Assembly: GCA_004298505.1 (NCBI GenBank)
Contig: SCRO01000047.1
Span: 1 to 45,669, forward strand
Source of the DNA: Rhodanobacter sp.
GTDB lineage: Bacteria; Pseudomonadota; Gammaproteobacteria; Xanthomonadales; Rhodanobacteraceae
DNA length: 45,669 nucleotides
Reading direction: 5' to 3'
Both the position numbers and the translations under genes were made by a program. Shown one piece after another: positions 8,912 through 18,361 of this stretch. A model generated the notes under the pieces. That model was not told where the DNA came from. It did not search any database and worked only from the letters and a program-made list of their open reading frames with translations. The first letter of the stretch is position 1, and every line of letters begins with the position of its first letter.

Positions 8912-8969
8912 CGTAGGGCGGGCACTGCCCGCCGCTTCGAAGGCAAATGCGGCGGGCACTGCCCGCCAT
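8912..8969. repeat. REP-like element, two copies of the core
   Basis: Two copies of GGCGGGCACTGCCCGCC about 35 bp apart lie between the convergent genes lgt and pilC. The first is flanked by GTAG exactly as in the element at 1444-1507. The arrangement is BIME-like and probably also serves as a two-way transcription barrier. Confidence 0.75.
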
Positions 8970-8994
8970 CGCCGGATGGCAATTTTGGCTCGTG

Positions 8995-10269
8995 TCAGAA
9001 CGTGCCGGCGAGCTTGAAGATCGGCAGGTACAAGGCGATCACGATACCGCCGACCAGGGTGCCCAGCACCACCATGATGATCGGTTCGAGCAGGGTCGAC
9101 AGCGTGTCGACCGCATTGCTGACCTCTTCCTCGTAGAACTCGGCAACCTTGAACAGCATGTTGTCCAGCGCACCGGACTCTTCGCCGATGCCGGTCATCT
9201 GCACCACCATGTTCGGGAACAGGTTGGTTTGTTTCATCGCGAGCTGCAACTGATGACCGACCGAGATATCTTCGCGCATCTGCCGCACGGCATTGCCGTA
9301 GACGATACTGCCGGTGGCGCCGGCCACGGCATCGAGCGCCTCCACCAGCGGCACGCCGGCGCGGAACGTCACGCCGAGCGTACGCGCGAAGCGGGCGATC
9401 GCCGTATTGCGCACGATGCTCCCCATCACAGGCATTTTCAGCGCGACCCGATCCAGGAAGTGGGCGAATTTCGGCGAGCGTTTCTTGACGATCACGATGG
9501 CGGCAATGCCGCCCACAATGATTCCGATCACGATATACCAATAGCTTTGCATGAACTCCGAAGCGTCGACCAGGAACTGGGTCGGTGCCGGCAACTGGGC
9601 ACCGGCATCCTGGAAGGTCTTGGCGAACACCGGCACCACGAACAGCAGCATGATCAGGATCACGATGAAGACCACTGCCAGCACCATCATCGGGTAGAAC
9701 AGCGCCTTCTTGATCTTCTTCTTGAGCGCTTCGGTGCGTTCCTTGTAGGTAGCCACGGTGTCGAGCACGGTGTCCAGCACGCCCGAGGTTTCGCCAGCGT
9801 GCACCAGGTTGCAGTACAGCTCGTCGAACTGCACCGGATAGCGCGCCAGCGCCTCATGCAGCGAGGCCCCACCTTCGATGTTCTGCTTGACGTCGAGCAA
9901 TACGTTCTTGAAACGGACGTTCTTCTGCCCGTCGGCGATGATGTCGAACGACTGCACCATCGGCACGCCGGAGGCCATCATGGTGGCGATCTGGCGGCTG
10001 AAGATGGCCACGTCCCCGGGCTTGATCGTGCTGCCGCTGGCGCCGAACAATGGCTTGGCGCGTTCGCGCACGGTTTGCGGGTTCATGCCCTGGCGGCGCA
10101 GTTCGGCCTTCACCAGCGAGGCGTTCTTCCCTGGCATCTCGCCCTTCATGCGCTTGCCGCGCTTGTCCAGCGCCACCCACTCGTAGGTGGTCAGCCGGCT
10201 GACTTCGGCACGCTGGGCACCTAGCGCGCGCGCCTTTTTTGCACTTGCTTTTGCGGTAGCCGTAGCCAT
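8995..10269 (-). CDS. pilC: Type IV pilus inner-membrane platform protein PilC
   Basis: A 424-residue GspF/PilC-family protein, the membrane platform that couples the assembly ATPase to pilin polymerization. It has two repeated GspF domains (about residues 90-215 and 290-420), each ending in hydrophobic helices. Typical motifs are FSRQIATMMASGVPMVQSF, EELYCNL-type FDELYCNLVHAGETSG and the second-half FARTLGVTFRAGVPLVEAL. The second ATG (10269) is chosen because AGGGGA lies 8 nt upstream; the ATG at 10275 is too close to it. It is downstream of pilB on the same strand with a 143-bp gap. No pilA or pilD is in the window. Confidence 0.95.
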   Translation of the reverse strand: MATATAKASAKKARALGAQRAEVSRLTTYEWVALDKRGKRMKGEMPGKNASLVKAELRRQGMNPQTVRERAKPLFGASGSTIKPGDVAIFSRQIATMMASGVPMVQSFDIIADGQKNVRFKNVLLDVKQNIEGGASLHEALARYPVQFDELYCNLVHAGETSGVLDTVLDTVATYKERTEALKKKIKKALFYPMMVLAVVFIVILIMLLFVVPVFAKTFQDAGAQLPAPTQFLVDASEFMQSYWYIVIGIIVGGIAAIVIVKKRSPKFAHFLDRVALKMPVMGSIVRNTAIARFARTLGVTFRAGVPLVEALDAVAGATGSIVYGNAVRQMREDISVGHQLQLAMKQTNLFPNMVVQMTGIGEESGALDNMLFKVAEFYEEEVSNAVDTLSTLLEPIIMVVLGTLVGGIVIALYLPIFKLAGTF

Positions 10270-10412
10270 GCGCATCTTCCCCTGGTAGTTCGAGCCCCAG
10301 CCGGCGCAGGCGGCCGGTTGACAAGGTCTCAGTACAGCTTAGGTCATTTTTGTCGTGGCAAACCGTGGCGCGTGACGCAAGTTCGATGCCTTGTGCGTCG
10401 AGATTCCACCCA

Positions 10413-12134
<1,722 letters not shown>

Positions 12135-12652
12135 AACCTACGTGACCCATTCCCTGTATGTGGTTGAATCTACCGCAGTCTGGTGCTCAGGTCACCCATT
12201 GTTTGCCGTCTTTAGGGTGGCAGGATGACGCGGCGCACCAGTCGGGATTCTTGTCCCCGACTCCGCGGCGGAAAGCCGATACTCGTGTCTGGACACGCAC
12301 GAACCGAGCCATCTCCTCGACTTACCCCACGCGGAGCCCGTTTCGGTGAAAAGGTGCCAGGGACAGTTTCCGGGACAGGTCCTGCAAAGTATCTCTGGCT
12401 TCATTTGGTGCGGTCGCAGGAAGTCCCGTGCGGATTGAGCTAGCCTGCGACGTGTAAATTGTCCCTGGCACCATTTTTCAATTGCCTGATCTCAAGCTGC
12501 GCCACCGCGTCAGGCTGCAAACGCATCATGACGTTCGATCGTGGCGCGGCAAAGGACGCGGGCATGACCCTGATCGCCTGAATACCGCTGCTTCATCGCG
12601 GCGCCGGTCAAACCTTCACGCTATGATCCCCCCTTCACCGGGGAGCCCACAT
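12135..12652. other. Intergenic region with hairpin and nested inverted repeats
   Basis: This 518-bp gap holds the divergent promoters of pilB and the GT2 gene. A 7-bp-arm hairpin (AGTCGGG / CCCGACT, 12240-12262) and the nested repeat element at 12348-12479 are its visible contents. No open frame here resembles a protein I know. Confidence 0.5.
12348..12479. repeat. Nested inverted-repeat element (MITE-like or REP-family)
   Basis: The left end, 12348-12369, contains GGTGCCAGGGACAGTTT; the right end, 12456-12479, contains the mirrored AAATTGTCCCTGGCACC. Arms match over about 20 bp with one mismatch and a small length difference in the A/T tract. Inside is a second perfect inverted repeat, GTCGCAGG (12413-12420) and CCTGCGAC (12444-12451). 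The 132-bp unit carries no gene, so it would be non-autonomous and mobilised in trans. Confidence 0.65.
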
Positions 12653-13507
12653 TTGAACCAGCTCAGCATCATCTTGCCCGCCAAGAACGAGGCGCCCGCG
12701 TTGACGGCATTGTTGCCGCAACTGCGCGCCGCCCATCCTGACGCCGAGATCATCGTGGTCGACGACGGCTCCACCGACGATACCCGCAGCGTGTGCCAGA
12801 ACAACAACGTGAGCTGCCTGTCCTCGCCGTATTCGATGGGCAATGGCGCGGCGATCAAACGCGGCGCCCGTGCCGCCAGCGGCGACATCCTGGTGTTCAT
12901 GGACGGCGACGGCCAGCACGATCCGGCTGACGTCAAACGCCTGCTCGACCAGTTGAGCCGTGGCTACGACATGGTGGTCGGCGCGCGCGACTGGGGCAGC
13001 CAGGCCGGCGTCGGCCGCGGCCTGGCCAACACCTTGTACAACTGGCTGGCCAGCCGCATGACCGGCCACCCGATCCTCGACCTCACCTCCGGCTTCCGTG
13101 CCGTGCACGCAGACAAGTTCCGCGAGTTCCTGCACCTGTTGCCGAACGGTTTCAGCTACCCCACTACCAGCACCATGGCGTTCTTCCGCAGCGCCTACGC
13201 GGTGGCGTACATTCCGATCAAGGCCGCCCAGCGCATCGGCACGAGCCACATCAGGCCCTTGCGCGACGGGCTTCGTTTCCTGCTGATCATCTTCAAGATC
13301 GCCACGCTGTACTCGCCGTTGAAGTTGTTCGTGCCGGCCAGTGCGCTGTTCTTCCTGCTCGGCTGTGCGAACTATGCGTGGACGTTCGGGCATGAAGGCC
13401 GCCTCACCAACGGCAGTACCTTGCTGTGGAGCGCCGCGGTGATCGTGTTCCTGATCGGGCTGGTGTCCGAGCAGATCACCGGGTTGATGTATCGGCGCGA
13501 TACATAG
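12653..13507 (+). CDS. GT2 family glycosyltransferase with C-terminal membrane helices (DPM1/polyprenyl-phosphate type)
   Basis: A 284-residue GT-A fold transferase. It starts with LSIILPAKNEAPAL, has the nucleotide-sugar site VVDDGSTDDT and the metal-binding stretch FMDGDGQHDP, followed by TSGFRAV. Two C-terminal hydrophobic helices anchor it. Relatives load a sugar onto polyprenyl phosphate or extend a lipid-linked glycan. I prefer the TTG at 12653 because GGGGAG lies 7 nt upstream; the ATG at 12623 has no such site. The last 30 residues (SEQITGLMYRRDT end) recur in damaged form at 15244-15339, so a paralogue once lay downstream. Confidence 0.85.
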   Translation: MNQLSIILPAKNEAPALTALLPQLRAAHPDAEIIVVDDGSTDDTRSVCQNNNVSCLSSPYSMGNGAAIKRGARAASGDILVFMDGDGQHDPADVKRLLDQLSRGYDMVVGARDWGSQAGVGRGLANTLYNWLASRMTGHPILDLTSGFRAVHADKFREFLHLLPNGFSYPTTSTMAFFRSAYAVAYIPIKAAQRIGTSHIRPLRDGLRFLLIIFKIATLYSPLKLFVPASALFFLLGCANYAWTFGHEGRLTNGSTLLWSAAVIVFLIGLVSEQITGLMYRRDT

Positions 13508-13548
13508 GCGCCCGTGGTGTGGGAAATGGCACGCTTGCCACCATGGCG

Positions 13549-13579
13549 GGAATTGCGCCGTATAAAGCGGCGCGATTCC
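13549..13579. terminator. Hairpin after the GT2 gene
   Basis: GGAATTGCGCCG (13549-13560) pairs with CGGCGCGATTCC (13568-13579) with one mismatch around a 7-nt loop. It lies 42 bp after the GT2 stop. There is no clear U tract, so termination strength is uncertain. Confidence 0.45.
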
Positions 13580-13833
13580 TACACGCCAAGTCGCTTGGCC
13601 AGCCATCCGGCAAGGACGACGTGTGGAATATCCGAGGCGCCGATCAGCACGCCCGGCGCGAACTCGCGCAACCGCCGCAGCAAGCGCCACGGGTAACCAG
13701 CCAACGCGGGAAAGTAGAGCCATCCCAGCGAGTGCGATTCCCAGCCGAGCTTGCCCGGCGCGGCATCATGGTCCCGGCTGCCCTTGTCGTGGCCCCGATA
13801 GCTCAGGCAGAACCCGCGCACATCGTGTCCCAG
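13579..13833 (-). pseudogene. N-terminal fragment of a GT4-type glycosyltransferase
   Basis: The leftward frame reads LGHDVRGFCLSYRGHD, then KLGWESHSLGWLYFPAL, then LREFAPGVLIGASDIPHVVL and AGWLAKRLGV before a stop. This resembles the first domain of GT4 transferases (FAPDVLIGASDIPHVVLA-type Rossmann segment). An in-frame TGA (13834-13836) removes the beginning and the stop at 13579 removes everything after residue 85, including the nucleotide-sugar domain. It is therefore a relic, bounded by a hairpin on one side and short direct repeats on the other. Confidence 0.6.
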
Positions 13834-13846
13834 TCATTCCCTCCGT

Positions 13847-13878
13847 CCCCTTTACGCCCCTTTACCACGCCCCTTTAC
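13847..13878. repeat. Three short direct repeats
   Basis: CCCCTTTAC occurs at 13847-13855, 13857-13865 and 13870-13878, immediately outside the GT4 fragment and just past the end of the higA-like gene. It could be slippage-generated or a junction scar. Confidence 0.5.
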
Positions 13879-13901
13879 CGCATTCACTTTTCGATAGTGA
13901 G

Positions 13902-14183
13902 TCAGGCCGCTTCCCGCACGTGCATTTCCACGCGCAGCCCGGCCGCTGCGGCCATGTTGACCAACGCATCGATGCCGAACAGGTTGATCTTGCCGCGCAT
14001 CAAGTCGGATACGCGCGGTTGCGTCACGCCGAAGAGCTTAGCCGCCTCCGCCTGGCTCATTTCGGTGCGGGTGATATGCGCCTTGAGGGCAATCATCAAC
14101 TCCGAACGCAGCTTCATGTTCTCGACCTCAGACGGGGTATCCTCGATCGCTTCCCATACACTGGCATGTCGTTGCTTGCTCAT
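13902..14183 (-). CDS. higA: HigA-like antitoxin with XRE helix-turn-helix
   Basis: A 93-residue DNA-binding protein. The helix-turn-helix covers about residues 42-66: MSQAEAAKLFGVTQPRVSDL, followed by MRGKINLFGIDALVNM, which is the pattern of the HigA2/XRE antitoxins. It would neutralise the toxin encoded directly upstream and repress the operon. Its ATG overlaps the end of the toxin gene by 4 nt, so the two are translationally coupled in toxin-first order, as usual for higBA. Confidence 0.85.
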   Translation of the reverse strand: MSKQRHASVWEAIEDTPSEVENMKLRSELMIALKAHITRTEMSQAEAAKLFGVTQPRVSDLMRGKINLFGIDALVNMAAAAGLRVEMHVREAA

Positions 14184-14518
14184 CGCTCTAACTCCTTCTG
14201 CAGTTCACGGTACCGTTTGGCGGCCAGGTCGAGGTCTGTCTTGTGGGGCTTCTGCGTCTTCTTTTGGAAGCAGTGCAATACATAGATGGCATCGGCCAGC
14301 TTCGCCACGTAGATGACGCGGAACGCACCGGCAACATCACGAATTCGGATCTCTTTTACGCCTTGGCCGACGGTCGTCATCGGCTTCCAGTCGTCCGGCT
14401 CCAGACCGTGCTGCACCTGGTCGAGTTGATGGCCCGCTGCGCGTCGTGCCGACAGGGGAAAGGCCCGCAAGTCGTCGAGCGAGCCACCCCGAAACTCAAC
14501 GGGTTTAAGCTCTGTCAT
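14180..14518 (-). CDS. higB: HigB/RelE-superfamily toxin (Gp49-like)
   Basis: A 112-residue protein of the phage-derived Gp49-like/HigB group, ribosome-dependent mRNA interferases. LDDLRAFPLSARRAAGHQLDQVQHGLEP begins the domain; EIRIRDVAGAFRVIYVAKLADAIYVLHCFQKKTQKPHKTDLDLA carries the conserved R-V-I-Y core and the C-terminal FxKKT motif with basic residues used for RNA cleavage. It precedes the antitoxin gene with a 4-nt overlap. No truncation is seen. Confidence 0.88.
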   Translation of the reverse strand: MTELKPVEFRGGSLDDLRAFPLSARRAAGHQLDQVQHGLEPDDWKPMTTVGQGVKEIRIRDVAGAFRVIYVAKLADAIYVLHCFQKKTQKPHKTDLDLAAKRYRELQKELER

Positions 14519-14523
14519 GTAGC

Positions 14524-14540
14524 CAATATATAAAATATTG
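14524..14540. promoter_or_regulatory. AT-rich palindrome, probable higBA operator/promoter
   Basis: CAATAT and ATATTG flank a 5-bp AT spacer, starting 6 bp upstream of the toxin ATG. This AT-only island in GC-rich DNA can supply a -10 box on the minus strand and a binding site for the HigA dimer, giving the autoregulation common in such modules. Confidence 0.5.
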
Positions 14541-14809
14541 TATGTCGGCGCAAGCCGATACGGCGGCCTGTTCAGCCACTATCGGAATCGTGTTCGCCAT
14601 TTTGGAATCCGCACAATGGACTTCCCATGCCGCGTGGACGCTTCCCCCGTGATCGGCTGAGCTTCGAGGTTGCGCCGCCCGTGGCACCGGGTGGCCCGCG
14701 TCGCCATCCGCCTGTGGCGTGTGGACCATCAAAATTCGGTTACGTCCGGAATGGCAGCAACAGGTACGATGTACACATTTCACGTAGATCCGCGTCGGAG
14801 ATCGCCAAC

Positions 14810-15040
14810 ATGCCCACCGCCAAAGTATTTCAATCAGGCAACCGCCAGGCTGCGCGCTTGCCCAGGGCGTTTCGTTTCAGTACCGACGAAGTAGCCATCT
14901 TTCGCCGTGGCGACGAGGTTGTGCTGCGCGAAAGGCACCCAAGCCTGGACGATCTGCTCGATCCGCTGCCGCCGTGGCCGGACGACATCACGCCCACAGC
15001 CATTCCGGATCTGCCCGTGCACGAGCGCGAGGGACTGTAA
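14810..15040 (+). CDS. vapB: VapB/VagC-type antitoxin
   Basis: A 76-residue antitoxin with the AbrB/SpoVT-like swapped-hairpin fold: AKVFQSGNRQAARLPRAFRF opens the DNA-binding half, and RGDEVVLRER follows. The C-terminal DDLLDPLPPWPDDI would bind the toxin. The ATG at 14810 begins the family N-terminus; a longer upstream reading is not conserved. It overlaps the toxin ATG by 1 nt. Because the toxin is truncated, this antitoxin is probably orphaned. A GTACGATGTAC palindrome about 40 bp upstream is a possible operator. Confidence 0.8.
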   Translation: MPTAKVFQSGNRQAARLPRAFRFSTDEVAIFRRGDEVVLRERHPSLDDLLDPLPPWPDDITPTAIPDLPVHEREGL

Positions 15041-15339
15041 TGGCCGCCCCGGGCTACTTGCTGGATACCAACATCCTCATCCATGTGCTGTCCGGGCGGT
15101 ATCCCGTGCTTCGGTCGCGTATCGACCGTCGTGCGCCTGGACGGGCCGCCACTTCCGTTCTGGTTTGCGACGAGTTGCATTGCGGCATCGCCAGGAGTGC
15201 ACGGCGCTTCGGTCACCAGAATTGGAGAACTGGACAGAATGAGCACACTGTTGTGGAGCGCGTCGGTGGGCGTGTCCTGACCGGGCTGGTGTCCGACCAG
15301 ATCACCGGATTGATGTACCGACGCGAAAGTAGCCGCTGA
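15040..15339 (+). pseudogene. Truncated VapC PIN toxin joined to the tail of a GT2 gene
   Basis: The ATG at 15040 starts a PIN-domain protein: YLLDTNILIHVLSGR has the first catalytic Asp, and SVLVCDELHCGIARSARR the conserved Glu. After about residue 60 (near 15220) VapC similarity stops, so the later acidic residues are lost. The rest matches the end of the GT2 gene at 12653: STLLWSA is in another frame, then after a 1-base deletion GLVSDQITGLMYRRE is in frame with VapC. The result is a 99-codon chimera. It cannot be a working PIN nuclease. Confidence 0.75.
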
Positions 15340-15350
15340 AGCGAGCAATC

Positions 15351-16064
15351 ATGACAAAGCCCACAGACAAATTCGACGTGATACGCGATTTCTACGACAA
15401 CGAGTACTACGCGAACGTTGGTGGCCGGGCGTCATTGCCCTGGCATAGTCGGCGTGTGAGCCGGCGGCTCGGAGACATGGCCCAGCGACAGGTGCTGGAC
15501 GTGGCTTGCGGCACCGGCGAATGGCTAGGCCTCTTTCACGATCAAGGTGCAACCGTCGCCGGCATTGACCTGTCGCGGAAGGCCATCGATGAGTGTCAAC
15601 GGCGATTCCCTGAAGGCGAGTTTCATTGCGGGCCGGCTGAGGTGTTGCCCTTCGCCGATGCGCGCTTCGATCTGGTGACCTGCATGGGGTCGCTTGAGCA
15701 CTTCCTGGACAAGCCGGGCGCGTTGTCAGAAATGCACCGAGTCGCCAAGCCAGATGCCTCCTTTCTGATCTTGGTGCCAAATGCCGGGTTTCTTACGCGT
15801 CGGCTGGGACTTTATGGGGGCACTCAGCAAGTCAAGGCGAAGGAAGACGTGCTGGAACTGGATCGATGGAACGAACTGCTTCAGCAATCGGGCTTGGTCG
15901 TGCTGGATCGATGGCGCGACCTGCATCCGATCTCGTGGCACTGGATCACGCACGGCAATCCTCTGACCTGGCCAGTTCGCGCAGCGCAGGCACTGGCATT
16001 GGCGACGTGGCCGGTGAAATGGCAATACCAGGTTTATCACTACTGCAAGGCGGCCCATGAGTGA
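15351..16064 (+). CDS. Class I SAM-dependent methyltransferase (Methyltransf_11 type)
   Basis: A 237-residue methyltransferase. Motif I VLDVACGTGEWLGLF binds SAM, VAGIDLSRKAI is motif II, and DLVTCMGSLEHFLDKPGALSEMHRV covers motif III. The C-terminal WHWITHGNPLTWPVRAAQALAL is hydrophobic. Its position at the head of a run of glycosyltransferases suggests it methylates a sugar or lipid-linked glycan, or caps the chain. It overlaps the next gene by 8 nt. Confidence 0.85.
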   Translation: MTKPTDKFDVIRDFYDNEYYANVGGRASLPWHSRRVSRRLGDMAQRQVLDVACGTGEWLGLFHDQGATVAGIDLSRKAIDECQRRFPEGEFHCGPAEVLPFADARFDLVTCMGSLEHFLDKPGALSEMHRVAKPDASFLILVPNAGFLTRRLGLYGGTQQVKAKEDVLELDRWNELLQQSGLVVLDRWRDLHPISWHWITHGNPLTWPVRAAQALALATWPVKWQYQVYHYCKAAHE

Positions 16065-17238
16065 CACGCCGGCCTGCGGAAAAGTGCACGGGATTCTGCT
16101 GGTAACCCGCAATTTGCCTCCGCTAAGAGGGGGCATGGAGCGCCTGAACCGACACATCGCCATTGAACTGAACGTGGATTTCCAGGTTTACGTAGTGGGG
16201 CCCGGCGGTTGTGGCGCGTCGCTGCCTTCCGGGCTCGACGTTCATGAGGTGCCGGTGTGTCCGCTGTGGCGATTTCTTCCACTGGCGATGATCGGGGCCC
16301 TGCGTTTGGCTCGCCGACACCGGCCGCGCGTGGTGCTCGCCGGCAGTGGATTGACGGCGCCAATCGCCGTGTTGACCGCCTGGCTCGTCGGTGCGCGCAG
16401 CGCCGTGTATGCGCATGGGCTGGACCTGGACGTACGTCATTGGCTTTATCGCGCCGTGTGGCTGCCGTTTATTCGCCGATGCGATCTGTGCATCGTCAAC
16501 AGCCATCACACGCAATCACTGGCGTTGGCTGCAGGCATCAAACCCGAGCGCGTCACCATTATCCATCCGGGTGTCAGCCTTCCCGACGCTGGCAAAGCGG
16601 GCAACGCAGATGATTTTCGCCAACAACACGGCCTGGGCGACAGCAAAATTCTGCTGTCCGTGGGGCGGCTGACGCCGAGAAAGGGTCTGCTGGAGTTTGT
16701 CAGTGGGGCGCTTCCCGAGGTCGTGCGTCGTCACCCTGACGCGGTATTGCTGGTCATTGGCGACGAAGCGCCTGATGCGCTGAATGGCGCAGGCACCGGG
16801 GCTGCAGCCAGGGTGCAGGCACTCGCCCACGCCTTTGGCCTGGAACAGCACCTGCTGATGCTGGGCGCTTGCAACGATCTGACGCTTGCTGCGGCATACG
16901 TCGCCGCGGATGTGTGTGTATTTCCGCTGCGCCAGATCCCCGGCGACGTGGAAGGCTTTGGCATGGTGGCGGTCGAGGCGGCGGCGCACGGCCTGCCTAC
17001 CGTGGCTTTCGACGTAGGCGGGGTGGCTGATGCGGTGGCCGATGGGCGATCGGGCTGGTTGGTGCCTGCCGGTGACTATTCGACCATGGTGGAGCGAATC
17101 GACCGGGTGTTCTCGATTGGGCGATCCGCCGAGACCAGTAATCAGGCCAGGGCGTTCGCGGAACCGCTCGACTGGTGCCACTTCGGTTCGGCTCTGCGCC
17201 GAAACATACGACAATTGATCGCCGGTGAGGCTACCTGA
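16057..17238 (+). CDS. GT4 family glycosyltransferase
   Basis: A 393-residue GT-B transferase. The N-terminal domain begins GILLVTRNLPPLRGGMERLNRHIA, with a Gly-rich acceptor loop. The C-terminal domain holds the nucleotide-sugar site: ILLSVGRLTPRKGLLEF, then PGDVEGFGMVAVEAAAHGLPTVAFDVGG with the EGFGMVAVEA catalytic motif (E-x7-E). It would retain the anomeric configuration and add a hexose-type unit to a surface polysaccharide. Coupled by overlap to the preceding methyltransferase. Confidence 0.9.
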   Translation: MSDTPACGKVHGILLVTRNLPPLRGGMERLNRHIAIELNVDFQVYVVGPGGCGASLPSGLDVHEVPVCPLWRFLPLAMIGALRLARRHRPRVVLAGSGLTAPIAVLTAWLVGARSAVYAHGLDLDVRHWLYRAVWLPFIRRCDLCIVNSHHTQSLALAAGIKPERVTIIHPGVSLPDAGKAGNADDFRQQHGLGDSKILLSVGRLTPRKGLLEFVSGALPEVVRRHPDAVLLVIGDEAPDALNGAGTGAAARVQALAHAFGLEQHLLMLGACNDLTLAAAYVAADVCVFPLRQIPGDVEGFGMVAVEAAAHGLPTVAFDVGGVADAVADGRSGWLVPAGDYSTMVERIDRVFSIGRSAETSNQARAFAEPLDWCHFGSALRRNIRQLIAGEAT

Positions 17239-17240
17239 CC

Positions 17241-18284
17241 TTGCCGCTCGCCCCTGGCATATGGTTTCCTGCGCTGCGCGCCGGCAGCGGTGCGGATGTG
17301 TTCACGCGACGTCTGGCCGACGAGCTGTGCAGGCGCGGTATTCGCGCGGAAATCAGTTGGCTTCCGCATCGCGCCGAGTTCGCGCCGTGGAGTGTGGCGG
17401 TGCCCGAACCACCCGCATGGGCGACTGTCGCGCATGTGAACACCGGGCTCCATCCGCGCTTCCTGCCGCACAACATGCCGGTCGTCGCGACACTTCACCA
17501 TGCCACCCATCATCCCGACGTGGCGGTCCACAAGAGCTGGCTGCAATCGCTTTATCACGCGCGCTGGATGATCCCGATTGAACGACGCACCATGCAGTAC
17601 GCCGATGTTCTTGTGGCCGTGAGTCGATTTGCGGAGGAGACCGCGCGTCGGACCGTGCTCGACCGACCGATGACGGTGATTTTCAACGGCGTAGACCTCG
17701 GCAAGTTCAGGCCAGCGACGGTGCGCGAAGTACATCATCCTGTCCGTTTGCTTTATGTCGGAAAATGGGCGCCGCTGAAGGGGGTCGACCTGCTGGCGCC
17801 CATCATGCGAGTGCTCGGCGATGGTTTCGAACTGCGCTACACCGGCGGGGATGCAGCGCGCAGGGATCACGCCGACATGCCTGACAACACGCATGATCTG
17901 GGGCGACTGCACGGAGACGAGGCGGTGGTGGCTGCCATGCTCGACGTCGATGTCCTGCTCTTTCCGTCCCGGAGCGAGGGCTTCGGTCTAGTCGCAGCCG
18001 AGGCCATGGCCTGCGGGTTGCCCGTGGTTGCGGCGCGTGGGTCGTCGCTGCAGGAAGTGGTGGACGACGGTGTCACTGGTATCTTGTGTCCGCAGGACGA
18101 TATTCCGGCGTTCGCGGCGGCGCTACGTACGCTGGCAGGCGATGCCCGCAAGTGGATGCGCATGTCGCAAGCGGCGAGGCAGCGCGCCGTCAGCACGCTG
18201 GATCAGAATCTGATGGTCGACGCGTATGTGCGCTTGTACGAGGAATATTCCAATCGGAGCGGGCTTCGCGGCCAGCTCGCTTGA
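17241..18284 (+). CDS. GT4 family glycosyltransferase
   Basis: A 347-residue GT-B transferase starting with TTG at 17241, 2 bp after the previous stop, preceded by GGTGAGG. The N-terminal domain has FPALRAGSGADVFTRRLADEL, the C-terminal domain LLYVGKWAPLKGVDLLAPIM and the catalytic SRSEGFGLVAAEAMACGLPVVAARGSS. Sugar specificity is unknown. It belongs to the same rightward operon as the flanking genes. Confidence 0.87.
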   Translation: MPLAPGIWFPALRAGSGADVFTRRLADELCRRGIRAEISWLPHRAEFAPWSVAVPEPPAWATVAHVNTGLHPRFLPHNMPVVATLHHATHHPDVAVHKSWLQSLYHARWMIPIERRTMQYADVLVAVSRFAEETARRTVLDRPMTVIFNGVDLGKFRPATVREVHHPVRLLYVGKWAPLKGVDLLAPIMRVLGDGFELRYTGGDAARRDHADMPDNTHDLGRLHGDEAVVAAMLDVDVLLFPSRSEGFGLVAAEAMACGLPVVAARGSSLQEVVDDGVTGILCPQDDIPAFAAALRTLAGDARKWMRMSQAARQRAVSTLDQNLMVDAYVRLYEEYSNRSGLRGQLA

Positions 18285-18285
18285 A

Positions 18286-18305
18286 CCGCCGCTTGTGAGC
18301 GGCGG
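18286..18305. terminator. Intercistronic hairpin in the glycosyltransferase operon
   Basis: CCGCCGCT, loop TGTG, AGCGGCGG: a perfect 8-bp stem just after the GT4 stop codon. There is no U tract, so it may attenuate or stabilise the transcript rather than end it. Confidence 0.45.
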
Positions 18306-18361
18306 AATTACGGCACTGCGACGCAAGCGCAGAGCCGCTCCATCAACGAAAGGTTTCGGCC

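Noticed and set aside
14505-14783. 92-codon leftward frame between HigBA and VapBC
   Set aside because: It overlaps the higBA operator, has no ribosome binding site and resembles nothing I know.
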